From: CAG-791 sp002390025
GTDB lineage: Bacteria > Bacillota > Clostridia > Lachnospirales > Lachnospiraceae
Direction of reading: 5' to 3'
Assembly (NCBI GenBank): GCA_946543465.1
Contig: CAMNLR010000085.1
Span: 1-38,266 of the forward strand
DNA length: 38,266 nucleotides
The notes under the pieces were generated by a model that had not been told where the DNA came from, ran no database searches, and worked only from the letters and a program-made list of their open reading frames with translations. Both the position numbers and the translations under genes were made by a program. Of this stretch, positions 17,044 to 24,730 are shown piece by piece (the stretch's first letter is position 1; every line of letters begins with the position of its first letter).

Positions 17044-17071
17044 GCTGATAATAAAAAAGGAGGTATACATT

Positions 17072-17518
17072 ATGTTCAGACCTACAGTTTTTACAAGAGA
17101 CAACTTCTGGAGAAACCCTTTCTATGAATTTGACAGGATGTTCCCGGATTTCTGGACCGACAACACAGAGCTGGAGAAGAGCTTCTCCGGTTTCTCCACA
17201 GACGTGATGGAAAAGGACGGCAATTACATTCTGCAGGCTGAGCTTCCCGGCTTTGCCAAAGAGGATATCACCATCGATCTCAAGAACGATGTCCTGACCA
17301 TCGCCGCTTCCCACAAGGACGAGAAGAAGGAAGAGGACAAGGAGACCAAATATCTTCGCAGAGAGCGCAGAGAGAGCTCCTATTCCAGAAGCTTCCGCGT
17401 TGCAAATGTCATTCCCGAAGACATCTCCGCATCTTACGAGAACGGTGTCCTGGAAGTCACCTTCCCCAAGAGGGACAAGCTTCCCGAGAAAGAGGCACAG
17501 CGCATCGCGATCAAATAA
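17072..17518 (+). CDS. Small heat shock protein, Hsp20/alpha-crystallin family
   Basis: This ATP-independent chaperone binds unfolding proteins and forms large oligomers in the cytosol. The 148 residues show the family plan: an N-terminal segment FRDNFWRNPFYEFDRMFPDF-like in character, the alpha-crystallin domain (about 45-140) with DVMEKDGNYILQAELPGFAKEDI, ERRESSYSRSFRVANVIPEDI and the signature ENGVLEVTFPK, and a short tail with an IAI motif (RIAIK). It is preceded by a good promoter and AAAGGAGG seven to eight bases before the ATG, and it stands alone between terminators, as expected for a stress-induced gene. Confidence 0.93.
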   Translation: MFRPTVFTRDNFWRNPFYEFDRMFPDFWTDNTELEKSFSGFSTDVMEKDGNYILQAELPGFAKEDITIDLKNDVLTIAASHKDEKKEEDKETKYLRRERRESSYSRSFRVANVIPEDISASYENGVLEVTFPKRDKLPEKEAQRIAIK

Positions 17519-17536
17519 ATGACCGCAGGCGGTTCA

Positions 17537-17571
17537 GCCCCTGATGCGTACCGGCAGACGCATACCGGGGC
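17537..17571 (+). other. Two-part hairpin after hsp20
   Basis: GCCCC/GGGGC (17537-17541, 17567-17571) surrounds ATGCGT/ACGCAT (17544-17549, 17558-17563). No T-run follows, so it may be a transcript-stabilising structure. Confidence 0.4.
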
Positions 17572-17711
17572 AATGGAACCTGAAAACAGAGATAGTTTGG
17601 AAAAAATATGAAAAGAGAGGTGACTGAAAAGTAATATCTGAAAAGAGAAGTCATTAAACAACTGTTTTGAGACAACTGCTTTGACATTTACATTTTTTCC
17701 TTCTAGAATTT

Positions 17712-17752
17712 AACTGCACGGACAGCTGGTTACAGCTGCCCGCGCAGTTTTT
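17712..17752 (+). terminator. Intrinsic terminator downstream of hsp20
   Basis: AACTGC, CGG and CAGCTG pair in order with CAGCTG, CCG and GCAGTT around a GTTA loop, and the stem runs into a T-run. Confidence 0.8.
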
Positions 17753-17866
17753 CTGTTTTAATCGCAATGTTATTTTTTTTCAGCTTTTTTTTTTCCGGAT
17801 CGATGTTTAGACTTTATGCTGATTGGAGTGTTTCTGCTTAATGCGTTTTTCACGGAGGAATATTAA

Positions 17867-18481
17867 ATGGAAGATCAGATTCTGGAATGGGCAAAGGAAC
17901 TGCAGAGCATTGCGCAGGCGGGACTCTATTACGGGAAGGATGTATATGACCGGGAACGCTACCAGCGGGTCCGGGATATTGCCGCGCAGATGCTGTCCAT
18001 GCGGGCGGATCTCCCCATGGACAAAGTGATCGAGGTTTTCTGCTCGGACACCTGTTATCAGACACCCAAGGTCGATACGCGCGCGGCCATCTTCCTGAAC
18101 GGCAAAATCCTGCTGGTCCGGGAGAATGACGGGCGCTGGTCCATGCCGGGCGGATGGTGCGAATACAACCTTGCCCCTGCGGACAATGCTGTCAAGGAGG
18201 CCAGGGAGGAAGCGGGCGTCGACATCGCTGTGAAAAAGCTGATCGCTGTACACGACAAAGACAAACACAATCCCAAACCCTATCTCTTCGGTATAGTCAA
18301 AATCTTTTATCTGTGTGAATTGATCGGAGGGGAATTTGCCCCCAATATCGAGACCTCCGCGAGCGGCTTTTTCGGCCCTGACGAGATCCCTCCCCTGGAG
18401 GAAGAAAAATGCAGTGAGGAACAGGTCAGGATGTGCTTTGAGGCCTGCGCTTCGGAAAACTGGGTTGTTCAGTTTGACTGA
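17867..18481 (+). CDS. Nudix hydrolase with N-terminal Nudix_hydro_N domain (ADP-ribose pyrophosphatase-like)
   Basis: The N-terminal 60 residues (LEWAKELQSIAQAGLYYGKDVYDRERY) match the helical domain found in front of some Nudix enzymes such as YjhB. The Nudix domain follows, with VDTRAAIFLNGKILLVREND, WSMPGGWCEYN and the box GWCEYNLAPADNAVKEAREEAGV, whose REAxEEAG-type core is intact. Likely substrates are ADP-ribose or related nucleoside diphosphate derivatives; the exact one cannot be read. The ATG is preceded by GGAGG eight bases upstream. It is flanked by the hsp20 terminator and a T-rich spacer and is probably monocistronic. Confidence 0.88.
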   Translation: MEDQILEWAKELQSIAQAGLYYGKDVYDRERYQRVRDIAAQMLSMRADLPMDKVIEVFCSDTCYQTPKVDTRAAIFLNGKILLVRENDGRWSMPGGWCEYNLAPADNAVKEAREEAGVDIAVKKLIAVHDKDKHNPKPYLFGIVKIFYLCELIGGEFAPNIETSASGFFGPDEIPPLEEEKCSEEQVRMCFEACASENWVVQFD

Positions 18482-18805
18482 TTTTTTCTGACTGACATTT
18501 TTTTCTACTTTTTTCTGACTTTTTTCTGACATTTTTTAATCCACATTTTATTCTCCATTGCCTAGTATCCGTGTCTTCAGACATGGGATAAATGCGCAAA
18601 AAGGGAAACTTGCTTCAGCGCGCAGAACCCGCGGCATCAGTAGGCAGCACACGCGGCACACAGTGCCCAATATACGCGGCATCAGCCGCGGGACAGGCGT
18701 GCAAGACCTTCAGACCATGCCTGCGCGGAAATCTCTTTGACCATGCCTGCGCCCTGACACGGTACGGTACTGGCGGAAAAAGGCAGGAAAAACAGGATAA
18801 TTTTA
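18482..18805. other. Spacer with T-rich repeats and degenerate CGCGGCA repeats
   Basis: Bases 18483-18538 hold several TTTTTTCTGAC-type repeats and may serve as a termination zone for the Nudix gene. A hairpin at 18569-18586 (CCGTGTCT/AGACATGG) follows. Bases 18620-18720 hold several degenerate copies of a CGCGGCATCA-like motif. No gene is supported. Confidence 0.5.
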
Positions 18806-18806
18806 T

Positions 18807-18820
18807 GTTGACAAATCAAC
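18807..18820. promoter_or_regulatory. Palindromic operator 1 upstream of degV
   Basis: GTTGACAAATCAAC is a 5-bp inverted repeat with a 4-bp centre. It overlaps the -35 box at 18808. The symmetry resembles sites bound by MarR-family dimers. Confidence 0.7.
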
Positions 18821-18836
18821 AAACGGGTGCTAAGAT
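18808..18836 (+). promoter_or_regulatory. Sigma-A-type promoter for degV
   Basis: A consensus TTGACA (18808-18813), a 17-base spacer and TAAGAT (18831-18836) lie between the two operators. Confidence 0.8.
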
Positions 18837-18844
18837 GGGCAAAC

Positions 18845-18858
18845 GTTGATAAATCAAC
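18845..18858. promoter_or_regulatory. Palindromic operator 2 upstream of degV
   Basis: GTTGATAAATCAAC differs from operator 1 by one base in the centre. It starts 38 bp after operator 1, just after the expected transcription start. Confidence 0.7.
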
Positions 18859-18888
18859 AAGAATTATGCCTATAAAACGGAGGAAAAA

Positions 18889-19737
18889 ATGTCTATTCGC
18901 ATTATTACAGATTCCACTGTTGATGCTCATGCATCCTATACAAAGAGATTTTCTATCGTTCCGCTGACAGTAACTTTCGGTGAAGAGGAATTCAGTGACG
19001 GCGTCAACCTGTCCAAGCAGGAGTTTTACAGCAAACTGGAGACCAGCGACGTGCTTCCCAAGACCAGCCAGGCTTCTCCGGATGCCTTCGCACGGGTCTT
19101 CAAGACACTGGGCAGGGACGAGCAGGCCATCGTGATCACGGTCACATCCAGACTTTCCGGCACATATCAGAGCGCCCGGATCGCTGCGGAGGACTTTCCC
19201 AATGTAAGAGTCGTCGACAGCCGCAATGTCTCCATCGGATCCGGCGTCCTCGCAGAGTACGCGCAGAGGTGCGTTGACAGGGGGATGGAACTGGATGAAT
19301 TGTTTGAACACCTGATTCAGAAGCGCGACGAGGTCTGTCTGGTTGCCAGGCTTGACACGCTGGAGTATCTTAAAAAAGGTGGCAGGATCTCAGGAGCGAC
19401 GGCCTTTGCCGGCGGTGTTCTGAATATCAAACCGGTCGTGACCATGAAGGACGGAAATCTTGTCATGCTCGGCAAGGCCAGGGGCTCCAAAAAGGCCAAC
19501 AACTTCCTGGTCGAGCAGGTCGAGAAAAACGGTGTCGATTATGAGAATCCCATTCTGCTGGGATACACCGGTACCAGCGATGCAATGCTGCAGGAATATA
19601 TCTCGGACAGCCGCACTCTCTATGAGGGAAAAGTGGAGCATCTGGATTGTGAACAGCTCTGCAGTGTCATCGGCACCCATGCCGGGCCCGGCGCTGTGGC
19701 GATTGCCTTTTTCCGTAAAAACGGCAGCCCGCTCTGA
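18889..19737 (+). CDS. DegV family fatty-acid-binding protein
   Basis: DegV proteins (FakB type) bind a fatty acid in a deep pocket and, with the kinase FakA, allow its phosphorylation for use in phospholipids. The 282-residue protein has the family marks: IITDSTVD at the start, VPLTVTFGEEEFSDG, the KTSQASPD loop, VITVTSRLSGTYQSA, VVDSRNVSIGSG, the LDTLEYLKKGGRISG motif, NIKPVVTMKDG and a C-terminal IGTHAGPGAVAIAFF. The start at 18889 has GGAGG six to seven bases upstream. It is preceded by a strong promoter flanked by two identical-type palindromes, and followed after 127 bases by a MarR regulator, which suggests local control possibly linked to lipids. No FakA gene is in the window. Confidence 0.92.
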   Translation: MSIRIITDSTVDAHASYTKRFSIVPLTVTFGEEEFSDGVNLSKQEFYSKLETSDVLPKTSQASPDAFARVFKTLGRDEQAIVITVTSRLSGTYQSARIAAEDFPNVRVVDSRNVSIGSGVLAEYAQRCVDRGMELDELFEHLIQKRDEVCLVARLDTLEYLKKGGRISGATAFAGGVLNIKPVVTMKDGNLVMLGKARGSKKANNFLVEQVEKNGVDYENPILLGYTGTSDAMLQEYISDSRTLYEGKVEHLDCEQLCSVIGTHAGPGAVAIAFFRKNGSPL

Positions 19738-19864
19738 TTTCGGGCACATGCCGGTTCTGCCGCCCGCCTGAAGGACTGGGCCTGTAAAAGGCGCCCCGGG
19801 CAGGGCAGCCAGGCCGTTTCCCGGCAGAATTATCTGCTATATTTCGTAAAGAAGGACTTCTATC

Positions 19865-20299
19865 ATGATTAATCGCTTTGAACACTTTACGATGGATATC
19901 TTCAGCATTTCCAGATCCTGGAACCGGCTCGCCAACGAGGAGATGAAAAAATACGGACTGCGCGGCGCCTACGCCCTCTACCTGGTGGTGATCAGGAGCG
20001 GTGAGGGACAGATGACCGCCGCCAGGCTGGCGGATCTGTGCCAGCGCGACAAAGCGGATGTCTCCCGCGCGATTGCCGCATTTCAGAAAAAAGGAATCCT
20101 GGAACCGTACGGAGAATCGAAATACAGGGCCTCGCTGACCCTGACAGAAAAAGGAAAAGAACTGACCGAGCAGATCAGCCGCCGCGCATCCGAGATGATC
20201 GAGCTCGCCGGGCAGGGGATCTCCGAAGAAATGCGTGAAAACATGTATCAATGCCTGGACAGTATCGCTCTGAGGATGAGGGAGATCAGTGAATCCTGA
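19865..20299 (+). CDS. MarR family transcriptional regulator
   Basis: This 144-residue winged-helix protein has the MarR plan: an N-terminal dimerisation helix (NRFEHFTMDIFSISRSWNRLANEEMKKYGL), the helix-turn-helix MTAARLADLCQRDKADVSRAIAAFQKKGILE, the wing GESKYRASLTLTEKGKEL and a C-terminal helix pair. MarR dimers bind short palindromes and respond to small ligands. Its place directly after degV, together with the paired GTTGA-N4-TCAAC palindromes in the degV promoter, makes it the obvious candidate repressor of degV, and perhaps of itself by read-through. The ATG has AAGGA about nine bases upstream. The gene is followed by 21-bp repeats and a terminator. Confidence 0.9.
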   Translation: MINRFEHFTMDIFSISRSWNRLANEEMKKYGLRGAYALYLVVIRSGEGQMTAARLADLCQRDKADVSRAIAAFQKKGILEPYGESKYRASLTLTEKGKELTEQISRRASEMIELAGQGISEEMRENMYQCLDSIALRMREISES

Positions 20300-20343
20300 G
20301 GCCTCTGAAGATGCCTTCAGAATACGCCCTTTGGTGCAGGCGG

Positions 20344-20408
20344 ATGTGCTCCGCGCGGGTCTTTATGTACTTAGGGAGGGTCTTTATGTGCTCCGGGCGG
20401 GTCTTTAC
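20344..20408 (+). repeat. 21-bp tandem repeat in the marR-maf spacer
   Basis: Units at 20359-20379 and 20380-20400 share GTCTTTATGTNCT and an end GGNGG, with partial units on both sides. Confidence 0.75.
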
Positions 20409-20417
20409 TGTGACCGG

Positions 20418-20452
20418 AAAATGCTGTTCAGATTTCTCTGACAGCATTTTTT
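20418..20452 (+). terminator. Intrinsic terminator after marR
   Basis: AAAATGCTGT-CAGA and TCTGACAGCATTTT pair with one bulged T, followed by a run of Ts. Confidence 0.85.
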
Positions 20453-20523
20453 CTTGCCTTTTTGGGAAATCGGAGTAAGATTATGCGTGTCTTGCAAATA
20501 CACGGACAGGGAGAAATGATATC

Positions 20524-21114
20524 ATGGACAGGTATATTCTTGCATCGCAGTCGCCGCGCAGGCGGGAACTGCTGCATCTGGTTTTGAACGAATATGAAGT
20601 GATCCCGGCGCAGGGAGAGGAGATCGTGCGCAGCACAGATCCCGCCGAGGTCGTACAGGAGCTTTCTCTTCAGAAGGCGATGGAAGTGGCGAAAAGGGTA
20701 CAGCCCTGTGACGGAGACCGCATGATCGTGATCGGCGCGGACACAGTGGTCGCGGTGGACGGAGAGATCCTCGGAAAACCTGAAGACCGCGCGGATGCTT
20801 CCCGCATGATCAGCATGCTGCAGGGGCGGGAGCATCACGTCTACACGGGCGTTACGGTGTGCTGTGTGGAGAAAGCCCGGGAGATCAGCCATTTCTCATT
20901 CAGTGAGGAGACCGCTGTTGATGTATTTCCCATGAACCGGGGCGAGATCGAAGGGTATATTTCCCTCAAAGAGCCCTATGACAAGGCGGGCGCCTACGGG
21001 ATCCAGGGAGCCTTCAGCATTTTTATCCGCGGGATCCGCGGCGACTACAACAATGTGGTCGGTCTGCCGGCCGCCCGCCTCTATCACGAACTGGCAGAGC
21101 ATGATCTGCTGTGA
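20524..21114 (+). CDS. maf: Maf family nucleoside triphosphate pyrophosphatase
   Basis: Maf proteins hydrolyse non-canonical or standard nucleoside triphosphates to monophosphates and are linked to septum control in bacilli. The 196 residues show the family marks: LASQSPRRRELL at the start, VIGADTVVAVDGEILGKPEDRADASRMISMLQGREHHVYTGV in the middle (the catalytic D in GADT and the K in GKP), and EPYDKAGAYGIQGAFSIFIRGIRGDYNNVVGLP near the end. An insertion or variant FSFSEETAVDVFPM replaces the usual F-E-T-x-V-x-F segment but keeps the pattern. The start at 20524 is preceded by AGGGAGAA about ten bases upstream. The gene converges on the minus-strand operon and ends at a strong terminator. Confidence 0.92.
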   Translation: MDRYILASQSPRRRELLHLVLNEYEVIPAQGEEIVRSTDPAEVVQELSLQKAMEVAKRVQPCDGDRMIVIGADTVVAVDGEILGKPEDRADASRMISMLQGREHHVYTGVTVCCVEKAREISHFSFSEETAVDVFPMNRGEIEGYISLKEPYDKAGAYGIQGAFSIFIRGIRGDYNNVVGLPAARLYHELAEHDLL

Positions 21115-21152
21115 TATGTGATGATCCGCAGTAATAGAAACAGACAAAATAG

Positions 21153-21190
21153 AAACCGGATGGAACCATAAGGTGAACCATCCGGTTTTT
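21153..21190 (+). terminator. Intrinsic terminator after maf
   Basis: AAACCGGATGG (21153-21163) pairs with CCATCCGGTTT (21178-21188), with a T-run to 21190. Its position between convergent genes and its A-rich left side suggest partial function on the minus strand too. Confidence 0.92.
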
Positions 21191-21266
21191 GCTTTTTCTG
21201 TCAGATGCGGGTTGACCCGCAATTTCAACCCGGCACTTGTGCAGGCGGGGCAGAGAGAAAACTGTA

Positions 21267-22148
21267 TCAGTAGTCTTCCAGGAAGCTGTGCCGTTCCCCG
21301 TTGATCTTGTAGCCCAGGACCTTGTTGAGAACGACGTTCTCGGTGGCGCGGAAGAGATTGCTCTCCACCTGGGGAATGGTTTTGGCCAGGGAGGCGATCA
21401 GGCGCTTGGTCTCCAGGCGCTTGGAGGCGGATGGCTCGTCGGAGATCCCCTCCTGGGCGAGGGCCTCTGTGAAGCGGCAGGCGCACTGCAGAAAGCGCAG
21501 CCCGTTGTGGTCCCGCCAGCGAATGATGTCTTTTTCCCGGATGAGGTACATGGGGCGGATCAGCTCCATTCCCTCGAAATTGGTGCTGCGGAGCTTGGGC
21601 ATCATACCCTGGTACTGACCGGAGTAGAGCATGCCCATGAGGATGGTCTCGATGACATCGTCGTAGTGGTGTCCCAGGGCGATCTTGTTGCAGCCGTGTT
21701 CTTTTGCGAAGCGGTAGAGATAGCCGCGGCGCATGCGGGCGCACAGATAGCAGGGGGACTTTTCTATGGTGTAGACGGCGTCGAAGATATTGGTATCGCA
21801 GATCTCGACGGGGATGCCGAGCAGCTCCGCGTTCTTCTCAATGAGCTGCCTGTTCTCTGACAGATACCCGGGATCCATGCTCAGAAAAACCAGAGAAAAG
21901 GGAAACTTGTTGTGGCGCTTGAGCTCCTGGAAGAGCTTGGCCATCAGCATGGAATCCTTGCCGCCGGAAATACAGACCGCGATCCGGTCGCCTTCCTCCA
22001 CGAGCTGATACTGTACGACAGCCTTTTCAAAGCGGCCCACCAGATCATGTTTGAAGGTCCGGCGAAGGGTCTTGTCCACATCGCTTCGGTATTTTTCAAG
22101 ATCAAGACCGGGTTCGTATATATTTATATTTCTGTAATCAACATTCAT
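21267..22148 (-). CDS. TtcA-like PP-loop ATPase, tRNA 2-thiocytidine synthesis family
   Basis: The protein has the PP-loop motif AVCISGGKDSMLMA near residue 58, a CYLCARMRRG pair of Cys near 130 and a third Cys in LQCACRF near 225, the pattern of TtcA proteins that hold an iron-sulfur cluster and thiolate C32 of certain tRNAs. Other marks are LGHHYDDVIETILMGMLYSGQ and IRPMYLIREKDI. At 293 residues it fits the family. It is the last gene of the minus-strand run after pyrI, separated by a 21-bp repeat tract. The ribosome site in front of the ATG at 22148 is weak. Other members of the broad TtcA/TtuA group modify different bases, so the exact target is inferred. Confidence 0.85.
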   Translation of the reverse strand: MNVDYRNINIYEPGLDLEKYRSDVDKTLRRTFKHDLVGRFEKAVVQYQLVEEGDRIAVCISGGKDSMLMAKLFQELKRHNKFPFSLVFLSMDPGYLSENRQLIEKNAELLGIPVEICDTNIFDAVYTIEKSPCYLCARMRRGYLYRFAKEHGCNKIALGHHYDDVIETILMGMLYSGQYQGMMPKLRSTNFEGMELIRPMYLIREKDIIRWRDHNGLRFLQCACRFTEALAQEGISDEPSASKRLETKRLIASLAKTIPQVESNLFRATENVVLNKVLGYKINGERHSFLEDY

Positions 22149-22169
22149 ATTTAGAAAAATCCACTACTC

Positions 22170-22253
22170 GCTCGAAAGGCTTTACACCTTGCTCGAAGGG
22201 CTTTACCACTCGTTTGAAAGGCTCTGCCGCTTGCTCGAAGGGTTTTACCACTC
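22170..22253 (-). repeat. 21-bp tandem repeat that includes the pyrI stop codon
   Basis: Four units (22170, 22191, 22212, 22233) follow one another. The unit at 22233-22253 contains the last two sense codons and TAA stop of pyrI on the minus strand; the others are diverged copies beyond it. Confidence 0.85.
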
Positions 22254-22685
22254 GATTTCCTGCTCGGTGTATTTTTCGTCGCAGTAGCGGCAGCGGTAGA
22301 TTTTGCGCCTTGAGTCGGCGAGATAAAACATGTGCTGAACACCCTGCTCGATCGAGGTGATGCAGCGGGGGTTGGTGCATTTGATGACGTTTTTGACTTC
22401 TTTGGGCAGGGAGATGCTCTTTTTCTCGACAAGCTCGCCGCCCTTGATGATATTGACGGTGACATCGGGGTCAATGAAGGCGATGACGTCCAGATCGATG
22501 GAGTGGGCATCCGTCTCAATCTTGAGGATATCTTTTTTGCCCATGGCATTGCTGCGGGCGTTTTTGATGATGGCGACAGTGCAGTCGAGTTTATTGAGCT
22601 CCAGATAATGATAGATCAGCATGCTCTTTCCGGCCTGGATGTGGTCGAGCACGATTCCGTTTTCAATTTTTCCTACATTCAGCAT
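22245..22685 (-). CDS. pyrI: Aspartate carbamoyltransferase regulatory subunit
   Basis: PyrI binds nucleotides and a structural zinc ion and controls the catalytic PyrB trimer in the first committed step of pyrimidine synthesis. The 146 residues show GIVLDHIQAGKSMLIYHYL at the N-terminal allosteric domain and, at the end, the zinc ribbon with CTNPRC and CRYC (C-x4-C and C-x2-C). Length is close to the E. coli subunit. AAAAGGAGACAGG precedes the ATG. It lies 158 bases after pyrB on the same strand, so the two are expected to form one enzyme. The 3' end is part of a 21-bp tandem repeat. Confidence 0.95.
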   Translation of the reverse strand: MLNVGKIENGIVLDHIQAGKSMLIYHYLELNKLDCTVAIIKNARSNAMGKKDILKIETDAHSIDLDVIAFIDPDVTVNIIKGGELVEKKSISLPKEVKNVIKCTNPRCITSIEQGVQHMFYLADSRRKIYRCRYCDEKYTEQEIEW

Positions 22686-22843
22686 TCCTGTCTCCTTTTC
22701 TGAAGGAAGTCTATCTGTTTCGAAGTGTTTTCTGCCGCTTCATGGTGTGAGGCTGCTGCTTATGGAGCAAAAAACATGGCCGTCCTGCGGAGAAAACGCG
22801 GATGCGGTCTGCTCCCGGAGCAGGTGCGGCTCAGACCGGTGAA

Positions 22844-23806
22844 TTACAGGGGAAGCTTGCCGCCGCCTTCTTCGGTGATGCTGCCGTCGTCGTTGACTTT
22901 GATCCCGAGCAGGGCCAGGATCAGGGCCATGCGGACGTAGACGCCGTACTGGACCTGGCGGAAATAGGCCGCGCGGGGGTCGCTGTCGACCTCGACGGAA
23001 ATCTCGTTGACGCGGGGGAGAGGATGTAGAACAAACATGTCGTTCTTTGCCCTTCGCATGATCTTTCTGGTCAGAATATAGAAATCTTTCAGGCGGATGT
23101 AGTCCTCTTCATTGAAGAAACGCTCGCGCTGTACACGTGTCATGTAGAGGATGTCCAGGCGTCCGATGACGTCATCCAGGCGGATGTATTCTTCATAGGG
23201 AATGCTTTTTTCGTCGAGCATGTCGATGACGTAGTCGGGGATGCGCAGCTCGTTGGGAGAGATGAAGATAAAGCGCACACCCGGATAGCGGGACATGGCC
23301 TCGATCAGGGAGTGGACGGTGCGGCCGAATTTAAGGTCGCCGCACAGACCGATGGTCATGTTGTTGAGCCGCTTTTTCAGGGAGCGGATCGTCATGAGGT
23401 CCGTCAGGGTCTGTGTGGGGTGCTGATGACCGCCGTCTCCGCAGTTGATGACCGGAATTCTGGAGGCCTGTTTTGCGACCATGGCGGCGCCTTCCTTGGG
23501 ATGACGGATGGCGGCAATGTCAGCGAAACAGGAGACGGTGCGGATTGTATCAGCGATGCTCTCGCCCTTGGAGACGGAGGAGCTGTTCGCGTCGGAGAAA
23601 CCCATCACGGAGCCGCCCATGTTCAGCATGGCGGTCTCTGTGCTCAGACGCGTGCGGGTGGATGGCTCATAGAAGAGCGTTGCAAGTTTCTTTCCATGGC
23701 ATGCATCAGCGTACTTTTTTGGATTTGCCTCGATGTCTGCCGCGATGTCGAAAATGGCGTCGAGTTCGCTTACAGAAAAATCCAGTGGTGTCAGAATATG
23801 GCGCAT
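22844..23806 (-). CDS. pyrB: Aspartate carbamoyltransferase catalytic subunit
   Basis: The enzyme condenses carbamoyl phosphate with aspartate to N-carbamoylaspartate. Family motifs are intact: FYEPSTRTRLSTETA (carbamoyl phosphate binding), GDGGHQHPTQTLTDL, GDLKFGRTVHSL, and the aspartate-site region FVLHPLPRVNEI. Starting at the MRHILTPLD methionine gives 320 residues, the usual size; AAAGGA lies seven bases upstream, which is why this start is preferred over an in-frame ATG 12 codons earlier. Downstream is pyrI; upstream, 57 bases away, is a DUF5721-like gene, so no room remains for a long pyrimidine attenuator directly in front of pyrB. Confidence 0.96.
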   Translation of the reverse strand: MRHILTPLDFSVSELDAIFDIAADIEANPKKYADACHGKKLATLFYEPSTRTRLSTETAMLNMGGSVMGFSDANSSSVSKGESIADTIRTVSCFADIAAIRHPKEGAAMVAKQASRIPVINCGDGGHQHPTQTLTDLMTIRSLKKRLNNMTIGLCGDLKFGRTVHSLIEAMSRYPGVRFIFISPNELRIPDYVIDMLDEKSIPYEEYIRLDDVIGRLDILYMTRVQRERFFNEEDYIRLKDFYILTRKIMRRAKNDMFVLHPLPRVNEISVEVDSDPRAAYFRQVQYGVYVRMALILALLGIKVNDDGSITEEGGGKLPL

Positions 23807-23863
23807 AGACGGATCCTTTCTTTGAACATTGAGTACGATCACAATTCCTTATAGCAGATGAAC

Positions 23864-24370
23864 TTAAGTGAGTGATTCAAAGGCAATTTCCTTTGCCTGA
23901 AGGAACCTGCGGATTGCTTTGTCCCACAATATATCAGCATTTTTATTCATAGTAAAGCTTTTCATGGAAATTCCCGAGAGCAGGGATGCCCGGCCGTCCT
24001 TGTAGCGGATAGTCAGAACAAAGGCGCCGACGCAGGAGAGAAGCTCCTGATCGCCCTCTTTCTCAAGCATGTTTTTCATGAGCTCCGGTTTCAGGTGCAG
24101 GACGAACTGAAAGGAGACGGGAGCCTTTTTCCCCCGGATCAGTTCCCGCAGGGAGGGGCGGACTTCACTCCAGGCCGCATAGTCGTAGGGACGCCGAGCG
24201 GGGTCCTCCCAGACGTCTTTTTCAAAAAAGTCCCGGTTGAGCCTGCCGTCGATCTGCCAGTTGACAGCCATCTGCAGTGTGCCCTCGGCCAGGAGGAAGG
24301 AGTCAAAGGTATTTCCTGAAAACAGCCCTGACATGAAACTGCCAAGGCCGGTGATTGTAAGTGCGATCAT
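23864..24370 (-). CDS. Conserved hypothetical protein, DUF5721-like
   Basis: The 168-residue protein has no signal peptide or membrane segment. It begins MIALTITGLGSFMSGLFSGNTFDSFLL and contains IDGRLNRDFF, YAAWSEVRPSLRELIRGKKAPVSFQFVLHL and a mixed beta end. This resembles a small protein family seen in Lachnospiraceae (DUF5721, recalled rather than searched). Function is unknown. GAGG lies eight bases before the ATG. It sits between a DUF1294 membrane protein (25-base gap) and pyrB (57-base gap), so it is probably cotranscribed with the pyrimidine genes, which by itself says little about its job. Confidence 0.7.
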   Translation of the reverse strand: MIALTITGLGSFMSGLFSGNTFDSFLLAEGTLQMAVNWQIDGRLNRDFFEKDVWEDPARRPYDYAAWSEVRPSLRELIRGKKAPVSFQFVLHLKPELMKNMLEKEGDQELLSCVGAFVLTIRYKDGRASLLSGISMKSFTMNKNADILWDKAIRRFLQAKEIAFESLT

Positions 24371-24395
24371 GTCCGCAACCTCATTATAAAGGACG

Positions 24396-24689
24396 TCAGA
24401 TAAACTCTATGGTTACAGCAAGAGAGCGCAGAAGTATAATCAGAGCAATCTGCACCATCAGGATCAGCGGGAGGCCGAAACGGAATTTGGCCTTGCGGGT
24501 CTTGTGGTGGAAGAGAAACATGCCCAGGATGGAGCCGATAGACCCGCCGACGACGGCGAACAGCAGCAGGACTGCTTCGGGGATGCGGTAGCGGTGCTCC
24601 ATGGCCCGGATCTTGTCGGAGGCCATAGAGGCAATGCCTATGAAATTGATGGCGATCAGGTAGACTATAAGTATGATTTTCGGAACCAT
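24396..24689 (-). CDS. DUF1294 family small membrane protein
   Basis: The 97-residue protein has three hydrophobic segments: IILIVYLIAINFIGIASMA, AVLLLFAVVGGSIGSILGMFLF and LPLILMVQIALIILL. Between them lie DKIRAMEHRYRIPE and HHKTRKAKFRFGLPL, the conserved DUF1294 pattern (a K-x-x-A...RIPE block and an HKT-x-K-x-x-F block). Function is unknown. The start at 24689 is chosen because GAGG lies about eight bases upstream and the 48 extra upstream codons would be translated from a degenerate repeat. It appears to be the first gene of the run leading to pyrB, pyrI and the ttcA-like gene. Confidence 0.85.
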   Translation of the reverse strand: MVPKIILIVYLIAINFIGIASMASDKIRAMEHRYRIPEAVLLLFAVVGGSIGSILGMFLFHHKTRKAKFRFGLPLILMVQIALIILLRSLAVTIEFI

Positions 24690-24730
24690 TCGTGTACCTC
24701 GTGAAGAATCAGATAATGGATTGTGCCGTG

